DNA of 41,419 nucleotides from an uncultured Collinsella sp. (lineage in GTDB: Bacteria > Actinomycetota > Coriobacteriia > Coriobacteriales > Coriobacteriaceae), in NCBI GenBank assembly GCA_900540095.1, contig UQEO01000005.1, forward strand, positions 1 to 41,419. The letters are read 5' to 3'. A program made the translations under genes and the position numbers. This document shows positions 25,141 to 31,330 of this stretch, in pieces (position 1 is the first letter of the stretch; each line of letters starts with the position of its first letter). The notes under the pieces were generated by a model that saw only the letters and a list, made by a program, of their open reading frames with translations, did not search any database and was not told the origin of the DNA.

Positions 25141-26061
25141 GTGGCAACTCAGAAATTCACCGGCGTTATCCCTCCCGTCGTTGTTCCCGATACCGAAGAC
25201 CACCAGCTCGATGTTGCCTCCTTTGAGCGCAGCATCAACCGCATGATCGATGCCGGCGTCGATGGCTTGTTCTTCCTGGGCTCCTCGGGCGAGGTCGTCT
25301 TCTCCACCGACGAGCGTCGCCGTCAGATCATCTCCGAGGCCGTCCGTATCGTCGACCACCGCGTTCCCGTTCTGGTCGGCATCATCGACACCGAGACCGA
25401 GCGCATGATCGAGCACGGTAAGGTCGCTCAGGAGCTGGGCGCCGATGCGCTTGTCGCCACCTGCCCGTTCTATGCCCTGCAGGGCATGACCGAGGTCGAG
25501 GAGCACTTCCGCATCCTGCATGAGGAACTCGACCTGCCCATCTTCGCCTATGACATCCCCGTGTGTGTCCACACCAAGCTCCCGTGGAAGCTCCTTGCCA
25601 AGCTCGGTGCCGAGGGCGTTCTGGCCGGCGTCAAGGATTCCTCGGGTGATGACATCTCGTTCCGCTACCTCGTTCAGGAGAACGAGAAGAACGGCCATCC
25701 GATGAGCATTCTCACCGGTCACGAGGTTGTTGTCGACGGCGCCTACCTCGGTGGCGCCGACGGTTCCGTCCCGGGTCTCGCCAACGTTGAGCCCGGGGGC
25801 TACGTGCGTCAGTGGAAGGCCGCTCAGGCTGGTGACTGGGCTACCGTCAAGGCCGAGCAGGATCGCCTCAATGAGATTTCGCACATCTGGGATGTCACCT
25901 CGGGCGTCCAGGGCTATGCCGGTGGCGTCGGCGCCTTCAAGACCGCTATGAACCTCATGGGCATCTTCGACAGCCCGACCATGCCGCGCCCGGTGAAGGC
26001 CATGACCGGCGAGAACGTCGAGGCGATTAAGAAGGTCCTCCAGGACAACGGTCTCCTGTAA
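25141..26061 (+). CDS. nanA: NanA-like N-acetylneuraminate lyase (DHDPS/NAL superfamily)
   Basis: Class I aldolase of the dihydrodipicolinate synthase/N-acetylneuraminate lyase superfamily. It should split Neu5Ac into ManNAc and pyruvate. The TIM-barrel motifs are GLFFLGSSGEVVFST (pyruvate-carboxylate loop), FAYDIP with Tyr137, and GVKDSSGD with the Schiff-base Lys165. It has 306 residues, a normal size. GTG 25141 has AAGGAG six bases upstream. The superfamily also holds DapA and sugar-acid aldolases, and FAYDIP/GSSGE differ from classical NanA (YNIP/GSTGE). The name therefore rests mainly on the neighbouring nanE and ROK kinase. Confidence 0.78.
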   Translation: MATQKFTGVIPPVVVPDTEDHQLDVASFERSINRMIDAGVDGLFFLGSSGEVVFSTDERRRQIISEAVRIVDHRVPVLVGIIDTETERMIEHGKVAQELGADALVATCPFYALQGMTEVEEHFRILHEELDLPIFAYDIPVCVHTKLPWKLLAKLGAEGVLAGVKDSSGDDISFRYLVQENEKNGHPMSILTGHEVVVDGAYLGGADGSVPGLANVEPGGYVRQWKAAQAGDWATVKAEQDRLNEISHIWDVTSGVQGYAGGVGAFKTAMNLMGIFDSPTMPRPVKAMTGENVEAIKKVLQDNGLL

Positions 26062-26064
26062 AGC

Positions 26065-26160
26065 TTCCCCAGGCACCCGATCTTGGGGCTCAAGTGGTCG
26101 GGCGTGACCCATTAGGTCAACGCCCGACCACTTTCACCCCAACCTCGGGCACCTGGGAAA
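26065..26160 (+). repeat. long nested hairpin between lyase and kinase genes
   Basis: A ~96-nt near-palindrome. The perfect 14-bp inner stem AAGTGGTCGGGCGT (26092-26105) pairs with ACGCCCGACCACTT (26120-26133). A further GACC/GGTC lies inside, TTGGGG/CCCCAA (26083-26088/26137-26142) outside it, and an imperfect 16-bp outer stem (26065-26080/26145-26160) closes it. No T-run follows. It could be a dispersed palindromic unit or an mRNA-stabilising element. Confidence 0.7.
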
Positions 26161-26231
26161 CCTTTACTGAGTTGCGGCGATAACACCGCCTTCATTTCCT
26201 GTAGTTGTTTTTATCTCCTAAGGAGAGCGAC

Positions 26232-27197
26232 ATGGAGAACAAGTACGTCTGCTCTGTCGATATCGGCGGAACTAAGATCGCGACTGCCATCATGGAGTAC
26301 CCGGCTGACGGTAGTGTGCCCCATCCTGTTTTTGAGGCCGAGGTTCCCACCGAGGCCCAAGAGGGCGGCGAGGCCGTCTTCCAACGTATCGAGGCGTCCA
26401 TCAAGGCTGCTCTCGAGGCGAATCCCGATGTCGAGGTCCTTGGCGTCGGTATCGGTGCCGCCGGCGTCGTCGATCCCAAGACGGGCGCCATCGCGTATGC
26501 CAACGAGATCATGCCCGGCTGGTCCGGTGTTCAGTTGGGGCCGCGCCTGCGCGAGGACCTCGGTCTTCCCGTTGCCGTTGTAGGCGACGTGCAGGCTCAT
26601 GCTCTGGGCGAGGCCCACTGGGGCGTCGGCAAGGGCAAGTTCTCCGTCTTGTGTCTTGGCATCGGTACGGGCATCGGTGGCGCATATGTCGAGAACGGCC
26701 GCGTGATGCAGGGCTTCCATGGTGCTGCCGGCCATATGGGCCACATCGAGTGCTCGGCTGCCGCCGGCATTCCCTGCGCCTGCGGGCGTTCCGGCCATCT
26801 GGAGTCGGTTGCTTCGGGCACTTCCATTGGTCGTATGTACGATGAGCGCTTTGGTCGCGTCGACCCCAGCCGTCCTTCGGTCGGTCGCGATGTGAACGAC
26901 CTGTGCCGTGCGGGCGACGCAAAGGCGACCGAGGTCATCCATGACGCCGGCTTTGCGCTGGGGGCCAGCTTGGGCTCGCTCGCTAACATCCTGGACCCTG
27001 AGGTCATCGTGCTTTCGGGCGGCGTGATTCACCAAGGTCCCGATTGGCGTTCGCAGACGTGGAAGGATTCGGTGCACGAGGGCTATGCCAGCCAGGCGCT
27101 CGATCCGCTTCAGGACACGCCGATCCTCATCGGTTCTCTGGAGGGCGATGCTCCGCTCATCGGTGCCGCCGAACACCTTCTTGCATCGTTGAAGTAA
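26232..27197 (+). CDS. nanK: ROK-family sugar kinase, probable N-acetylmannosamine kinase
   Basis: Phosphorylates a hexose, here probably ManNAc to ManNAc-6-P. VDIGGTKIA (residues 9-17) binds ATP phosphate, VVGDVQAHALGE holds the catalytic Asp119, and GIGTGIGGAYVENG is the ROK glycine block. The zinc site follows as GHMGHIEC (His168) and CACGRSGHLE. The usual third Cys (consensus CxCGxxGCxE) is His189 here, and the family's NDAN is GDVQ. It has 321 residues. ATG 26232 has CTAAGGAG seven bases upstream. Sugar choice is inferred from nanE and the lyase; glucokinase activity cannot be excluded. Confidence 0.78.
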   Translation: MENKYVCSVDIGGTKIATAIMEYPADGSVPHPVFEAEVPTEAQEGGEAVFQRIEASIKAALEANPDVEVLGVGIGAAGVVDPKTGAIAYANEIMPGWSGVQLGPRLREDLGLPVAVVGDVQAHALGEAHWGVGKGKFSVLCLGIGTGIGGAYVENGRVMQGFHGAAGHMGHIECSAAAGIPCACGRSGHLESVASGTSIGRMYDERFGRVDPSRPSVGRDVNDLCRAGDAKATEVIHDAGFALGASLGSLANILDPEVIVLSGGVIHQGPDWRSQTWKDSVHEGYASQALDPLQDTPILIGSLEGDAPLIGAAEHLLASLK

Positions 27198-27214
27198 ACA
27201 TAACTACCAAGTGC

Positions 27215-27312
27215 GCCTTCTGAGGTGCCGCAGATTGACGTGAAAGAGGAGCGAAGCGTACTTCGGTACGCGAGCGACGGTTTGAACGTCAAGGTGCGGT
27301 GTCTCAGAAGGC
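27215..27312 (+). repeat. REP/MITE-like 98-nt palindrome
   Basis: GCCTTCTGAG (27215-27224) pairs perfectly with CTCAGAAGGC (27303-27312). Inside, CCGCA/TGCGG and TTGACGT/ACGTCAA also pair, and the apex GCGTAC-TTCG-GTACGC (27256-27271) makes a very stable C(UUCG)G tetraloop. The whole unit is a nearly complete inverted repeat that fills the space between the kinase gene and nanE and ends 26 nt before the nanE start. Copy number in the genome is unknown. Confidence 0.75.
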
Positions 27313-27337
27313 TGTTTTGAGAAAGGTTGAGTCGAAC

Positions 27338-28024
27338 ATGACCGTTGATCCTTTGATCCAGTCCCTGAAGGGTAAGCTCGTCGTGAGCGTTCAGGCGTAT
27401 ATGGGCGAGCCGCTTCGTACGCCCGAGACCATGGCTCAAATGTCTCGTGCTTGCGAGCTCGGCGGCGCCGCCGCCATTCGCTGCCAGGGCCTTGCCGACA
27501 TTGCCGCCATTAAGGGTCGCTGTGAGGTTCCTGTTATCGGCCTGTGGAAGGATGGGCACGAGGGCGTTTACATCACGCCGACGCTGCGTCACGCTCGCGC
27601 CTGCGTTGCTGCGGGTGCCGATATCGTGGCGATCGACGCCACCGATCGTCCGCGTCCCGACGGCAAGTCGGTCGAGGATACCTTCCGCCCGCTGCACGAG
27701 GAGGGTGTGCTCCTGATGGCGGATTGTGCCACCATCGAGGACATTCGCCGTGCGGTTGATATGGGCTTCGACCTTGTATCTACCACGCTTTCTCACGGTG
27801 TCGCTGCCATCGACTGCACCATGGCCGATGGCCCCGATCTGCCGCTCCTGCGTCAGGCGACCGAGGAATTCCCCGGTCTTCCCATCATCTGCGAGGGCCG
27901 CGTGCACACGCCCGAGGAGGCTCGCGCCGCGATCGATGCTGGCGCCTGGGCCGTTGTCGTCGGCACCGCCATCACGCACCCCACGAGTATTACGAGTTGG
28001 TTCAAGGCTGCGCTTGAGGCGTAA
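27338..28024 (+). CDS. nanE: N-acetylmannosamine-6-phosphate 2-epimerase
   Basis: Converts ManNAc-6-P to GlcNAc-6-P in sialic acid catabolism. It is a TIM-barrel protein of 228 residues. Motifs are VSVQAYMGEPL at the start, GGAAAIRCQG, VIGLWKDGHEGVYITPT with catalytic Lys71, ADCAT, ICEGRVHTPE with the phosphate-binding loop, and VVVGTAITHPTSIT. ATG 27338 is chosen from the family start; GAAAGG at 27321-27326 is a distant ribosome binding site, so translation may be weak or dependent on the upstream palindrome. It is the last gene of the island, with a terminator behind it. Confidence 0.9.
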   Translation: MTVDPLIQSLKGKLVVSVQAYMGEPLRTPETMAQMSRACELGGAAAIRCQGLADIAAIKGRCEVPVIGLWKDGHEGVYITPTLRHARACVAAGADIVAIDATDRPRPDGKSVEDTFRPLHEEGVLLMADCATIEDIRRAVDMGFDLVSTTLSHGVAAIDCTMADGPDLPLLRQATEEFPGLPIICEGRVHTPEEARAAIDAGAWAVVVGTAITHPTSITSWFKAALEA

Positions 28025-28075
28025 GACAGGCCTCGTATCCGCTCGGGGCGGTATACTCAATATAGGCAATTGACC

Positions 28076-28112
28076 GCGCGGGATCCGGGTTGCTGGGTCC
28101 CGCGCTTGTTTT
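28076..28112 (+). terminator. terminator of the nan island
   Basis: GCGCGGGATCC (28076-28086) pairs with GGGTCCCGCGC (28095-28105; mismatch near the loop), followed by TTGTTTT. A TATACT box at 28052-28057 might help start rapZ transcription. Confidence 0.75.
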
Positions 28113-28125
28113 CGGGAGGCAGCAC

Positions 28126-29046
28126 ATGCAAAAGGGAGATGCCATGGATGCGGCGGAGCGCTCGGAGCGCATCCCCGATATCGTCATCATCACCGGAATG
28201 TCCGGATCGGGCCGCACACAGGCCATGCACGTGTTCGAGGACATGGGCTATTTTTGCATCGATAACCTGCCTCCGCGTCTCATCGCCCAGCTTGCCGAGC
28301 TCGTCGGTATCAATACGGGCGTGGGCAGGCATCTCGCCGTCACCTGCGATTTGCGTAGCCAGGGACTGTTTGACGAGTTGCTCGATGCGGTCGCCGCACT
28401 CGAGGAGCGCGAGATGAGCTGCGACATCGTGTTCCTGGAGGCTTCTGACGAGGTGCTGATTCGTCGCTACAGCGAAAATCGCCGCCGTCATCCCATTGCC
28501 AAGCCGGGGGAGACTACGGCCGATGCCATTCAGCGCGAGCGCCTTCAGCTGCAGGGCGTGCGCGACCGAGCCGATATGATTATCGACACGAGCCGTCTGC
28601 GCACCTCTGCGCTGCGCAACAAGCTACGTATGGCATTTTCCGAGCTGTCCGACCAGCAGCTCATGGACGTCCACGTGTTCTCGTTTGGCTTTAAGCACGG
28701 CATGCCCGTCGAGGCGGACATTATGATCGACGTCCGCTTCCTGCCTAATCCGTTCTACGATCCCGAGATGCGCACGATGACCGGTCTCGATAAAAAGGTC
28801 TCCGATTTTGTTCTGGACCATCCCAAGACGCAGGAGTTTTGGAAGGCTTGGACACAGCTGCTCGATACGGTGATGCCGGGCTATATCGCAGAGGGTAAGC
28901 CGCAGCTTTCTATCGCCATCGGCTGCACGGGCGGCCAGCACCGCAGCGTTGCCATTGCCGAGGCCACGGCCCGTTACCTGGAAGGCGCTCAGTATCATGT
29001 GAGCATCTCCCACCGCGACCTGTCGCGCGCCAACACGAAGGCATAG
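28126..29046 (+). CDS. rapZ: RapZ/YvcJ-family nucleotide-binding protein
   Basis: P-loop protein that in E. coli adapts RNase E to the GlmZ small RNA and so controls glucosamine-6-phosphate synthase; its role in actinobacteria is unclear. The Walker A is GMSGSGRTQA, with Arg for the usual Lys, as in other actinobacterial members. YFCIDNLPPRL follows, then the C-terminal RapZ domain (FSFGFKHGMP, DVRFLPNPFYDPEMR, IGCTGGQHRSVAIAE). Length is 306 residues from ATG 28126 (GGGAGG six bases upstream); ATG 28144 is also possible. Six bases separate it from whiA. Since it senses GlcN6P-related metabolites in E. coli, its place next to an amino-sugar island is notable. Confidence 0.92.
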   Translation: MQKGDAMDAAERSERIPDIVIITGMSGSGRTQAMHVFEDMGYFCIDNLPPRLIAQLAELVGINTGVGRHLAVTCDLRSQGLFDELLDAVAALEEREMSCDIVFLEASDEVLIRRYSENRRRHPIAKPGETTADAIQRERLQLQGVRDRADMIIDTSRLRTSALRNKLRMAFSELSDQQLMDVHVFSFGFKHGMPVEADIMIDVRFLPNPFYDPEMRTMTGLDKKVSDFVLDHPKTQEFWKAWTQLLDTVMPGYIAEGKPQLSIAIGCTGGQHRSVAIAEATARYLEGAQYHVSISHRDLSRANTKA

Positions 29047-29052
29047 GCCTGC

Positions 29053-29982
29053 ATGTCGTTTACCGCCGAGGTGCGTGACGAGCTTGCGCGCTGCGAACCC
29101 GAATGTGAATACTGCGACTTGTCGACGCTTGCCGCCCTCACGCGCGTGAGTGGTACGCTCTCGCTTACCGGCTCTGGGCGGTATCGTTTGACAGTTGCGA
29201 CTGAGACGGGAGCCGTCGCGCGCACGATGATCACGTTGACGCATCGTATCCTTAAGCTCAAAACGGAGTTCACCGTCCGTAAATCTGTATTGCATAAGGT
29301 TCGAAACTACCTCATCACCTTGCCTGATCAGCCAGACCTGGATAAGGCCTTGGTTCTGCTGGGTATCCTCGACCGTAGGGGAGGACTTGTCGCCGGCGTG
29401 CCCCGACATATCGTTGCCCGTCCCTGCTGCAGGCTTGCCTATATCCGCGGCGCGCTCATCGCGGGCGGCTTCGTGGCCGATCCACGCGGCGATTTTCATT
29501 TGGAGATCGCGGTGCAGGGCGAGCAATATGCCAAGGGGCTTTGCGATCTGTTGGAGCAGATTGGGGTCCATGCTCGTGTTAATGCGCGGCGGGGGTCATA
29601 TGCCGTGTACATTAAGAGCGCCGAGGAGATCGAGCAGCTCCTAAAGCTGGTCGGCGCCAAGCGCAGCGTTGCCGAGATCGAGGAAGCGCGCGCGGTCAAA
29701 TTGGTTAAGAACGACGTAAACCGTCGCGTGAACGCCGAGCTCGCCAACCAGACCAGAAGCGCCGGTGCCGCCCAGCATCAGCTTGCGCTTATCGATGAGC
29801 TCGAGCAGCGTGGCCTTCGCGATGCGCTTCCGGATGCCTTGGCGGTCTTTTGCGACCTGCGCGAGCGCTACCCCGATCTGTCACTGCGTGATTTGGGGGA
29901 GATGGCTGACCCTCCCTTGTCGAAGTCAGCCCTCTACCATCGTGTTTTACGGCTTGAAAAGCTCATTGAAGCAAACAGGTAG
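29053..29982 (+). CDS. whiA: WhiA, DNA-binding regulator (DUF199)
   Basis: Gram-positive DNA-binding protein needed for sporulation septation in Streptomyces and linked to division and chromosome segregation in Bacillus. The N-terminal part is a degenerate LAGLIDADG homing-endonuclease fold (CCRLAYIRGALIAGGFVADPRGDFHLEI). The C-terminal helix-turn-helix is clear (LSLRDLGEMADPPLSKSALYHRVLRLEKL). At 309 residues it is full length. Only a weak AAGG lies before ATG 29053, so it probably depends on rapZ translation. In many relatives yvcK lies between rapZ and whiA; here only six bases do. Confidence 0.95.
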   Translation: MSFTAEVRDELARCEPECEYCDLSTLAALTRVSGTLSLTGSGRYRLTVATETGAVARTMITLTHRILKLKTEFTVRKSVLHKVRNYLITLPDQPDLDKALVLLGILDRRGGLVAGVPRHIVARPCCRLAYIRGALIAGGFVADPRGDFHLEIAVQGEQYAKGLCDLLEQIGVHARVNARRGSYAVYIKSAEEIEQLLKLVGAKRSVAEIEEARAVKLVKNDVNRRVNAELANQTRSAGAAQHQLALIDELEQRGLRDALPDALAVFCDLRERYPDLSLRDLGEMADPPLSKSALYHRVLRLEKLIEANR

Positions 29983-30027
29983 TTTGAAGTATCGACTTAT
30001 ATATGGATTTAACTGCTATTTTAGTCT

Positions 30028-30041
30028 TTAAAACGTTTTAA
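30028..30041. promoter_or_regulatory. palindromic operator candidate upstream of gap
   Basis: TTAAAACGTTTTAA is a perfect 14-bp palindrome with a LacI-family/cre-like core. Its TAAAACGTTT also occurs exactly at 17323-17332 in the nan promoter region. Confidence 0.5.
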
Positions 30042-30073
30042 CGTAAATTTGATTTTCAATTTCGAGCATTCTC

Positions 30074-30102
30074 GTGAAATTCAAGTCAAAAAAAGGTATA
30101 TT
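30074..30102 (+). promoter_or_regulatory. probable gap promoter
   Basis: GTGAAA (30074-30079) and TATATT (30097-30102) with a 17-bp spacer, in the AT-rich stretch between whiA and gap. The -10 is good and the -35 moderate. Confidence 0.5.
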
Positions 30103-30119
30103 AGGCAAGTGGTTAGTTT

Positions 30120-31190
30120 GTGGGCCTCAACGGCGGGGGGGGGGGGGCGCGGGGGGCCTTCCTGAAGGGCGGCCTCCTTGGTATTAACGGCTTCGGTCGC
30201 ATCGGTCGTCTGGCTTTCCGTCAGATGTTCGGTCATGAGGGCTCCGAGATCGTCGCTATCAACGACCTCACCTCTCCCGATATGCTCGCTTACCTGCTGA
30301 AGTACGACTCCACGCAGGGCAACTACGCTCGCGATCACGAGGTCGTTGCTGGCGAGGATTCCATCACCGTTGACGGCAAGGAGATCAAGATCTACAAGGA
30401 GGCCGACGCCAACAACCTGCCTTGGGGCGACCTCGACGTCGACGTCGTTCTCGAGTGCACCGGCTTCTACACCAGCAAGGCTAAGGCTCAGGCCCACATC
30501 AACGCTGGCGCCAAGAAGGTCGTCATCTCCGCTCCGGCCGGCAGCGATCTGCCCACCATCGTGTACAACGTCAACCATGAGACGCTGACCGCTGAGGACA
30601 ACATCATCTCCGCTGCTTCCTGCACCACCAACTGCCTCGCCCCGATGGCCAAGGGTCTGAACGACTTCGCTCCCATCGTGTCCGGCATCATGACCACCAT
30701 TCACGCCTGGACTGGCGACCAGATGCCGCTCGACGGCCCGCAGCGCAAGGGCAACAAGCGTCGTAGCCGCGCCTGCGCCGTCAACATCGTCCCCAACACC
30801 ACCGGTGCTGCCAAGGCTATCGGCCTGGTTCTCCCCGAGCTCAACGGTAAGCTCATCGGTGCCGCCCAGCGCGTCCCGACGCCGACCGGCTCCATCACCA
30901 ACCTCTACGCTGTCGTTGACAAGAAGGTCACCGTCGACGAGGTCAACGCTGCTATGAAGGCCTACGCTGCCACCATCTCCGAGACCTTCGGTTACAACGA
31001 GGACGACATCGTCTCCACCGACATCATCGGCGAGACCCACGGCTCCATCTTCGACGCCACTCAGACCATGTGCTCTGACCTCGGCAACGGCCAGACCCTC
31101 GTTCAGGTCACCTCTTGGTACGACAACGAGAACTCCTACACCTCTCAGATGGTCCGCACCATCAAGTACTTCGAGAAGTTCGTAGCTTAA
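30120..31190 (+). CDS. gap: glyceraldehyde-3-phosphate dehydrogenase, abnormal N-terminus
   Basis: Oxidises glyceraldehyde-3-phosphate to 1,3-bisphosphoglycerate with NAD+ in glycolysis. From 30180 on the sequence is textbook: GINGFGRIGRLAFRQMF, AINDLTSPDML with the Asp favouring NAD, SCTTNCLAP with the catalytic Cys, and WYDNENSYTSQMVR near the end. The first residues are not normal. Homologues start a few residues before GINGFG with Met-x-(V/I)K-(V/I), but here no ATG and no Shine-Dalgarno is found. The frame is open from GTG 30120 through a G13 run and a G6 run coding for Gly/Ala/Arg. The true start has been lost, altered or misassembled; the start given is formal. Confidence 0.88.
   Translation: MGLNGGGGGARGAFLKGGLLGINGFGRIGRLAFRQMFGHEGSEIVAINDLTSPDMLAYLLKYDSTQGNYARDHEVVAGEDSITVDGKEIKIYKEADANNLPWGDLDVDVVLECTGFYTSKAKAQAHINAGAKKVVISAPAGSDLPTIVYNVNHETLTAEDNIISAASCTTNCLAPMAKGLNDFAPIVSGIMTTIHAWTGDQMPLDGPQRKGNKRRSRACAVNIVPNTTGAAKAIGLVLPELNGKLIGAAQRVPTPTGSITNLYAVVDKKVTVDEVNAAMKAYAATISETFGYNEDDIVSTDIIGETHGSIFDATQTMCSDLGNGQTLVQVTSWYDNENSYTSQMVRTIKYFEKFVA
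30131..30180 (+). other. anomalous G-rich stretch at the gap start
   Basis: Contains 13 G (30135-30147), CGC, then 6 G (30151-30156) and a fold-back CCTTC-CT-GAAGG (30157-30168). It replaces the expected leader, ribosome binding site and start codon. On the reverse strand its 3' end reads CAAGGAGG, like a Shine-Dalgarno, which raises the possibility of a local inversion or misassembly. Confidence 0.75.
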
Positions 31191-31227
31191 TTTAGCTTTT
31201 AACGAATAGCTCGTTGAGCGTCTAAAG

Positions 31228-31275
31228 AAGGGCGCGGCCTTATAGGGCTTACACCCTAGGGTCGCGCCCTTTTTA
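31228..31275 (+). terminator. terminator/attenuator between gap and pgk
   Basis: AGGGCGCG (31229-31236) pairs with CGCGCCCT (31263-31270), with TAGGG/CCCTA inside, followed by five T. It probably lets gap be expressed well above pgk-tpiA-gpmI. Confidence 0.8.
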
Positions 31276-31330
31276 TAAGAAATCGTCTGCCGTAATGGGA
31301 GGCAGACACGTACGAAAGGTAGAAGCAAAC

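Noticed and set aside
30135..30147. G13 run as a phase-variation switch for gap
   Set aside because: gap is normally essential and the region lacks a start codon and ribosome binding site, so slippage alone would not restore it; an artefact fits better.
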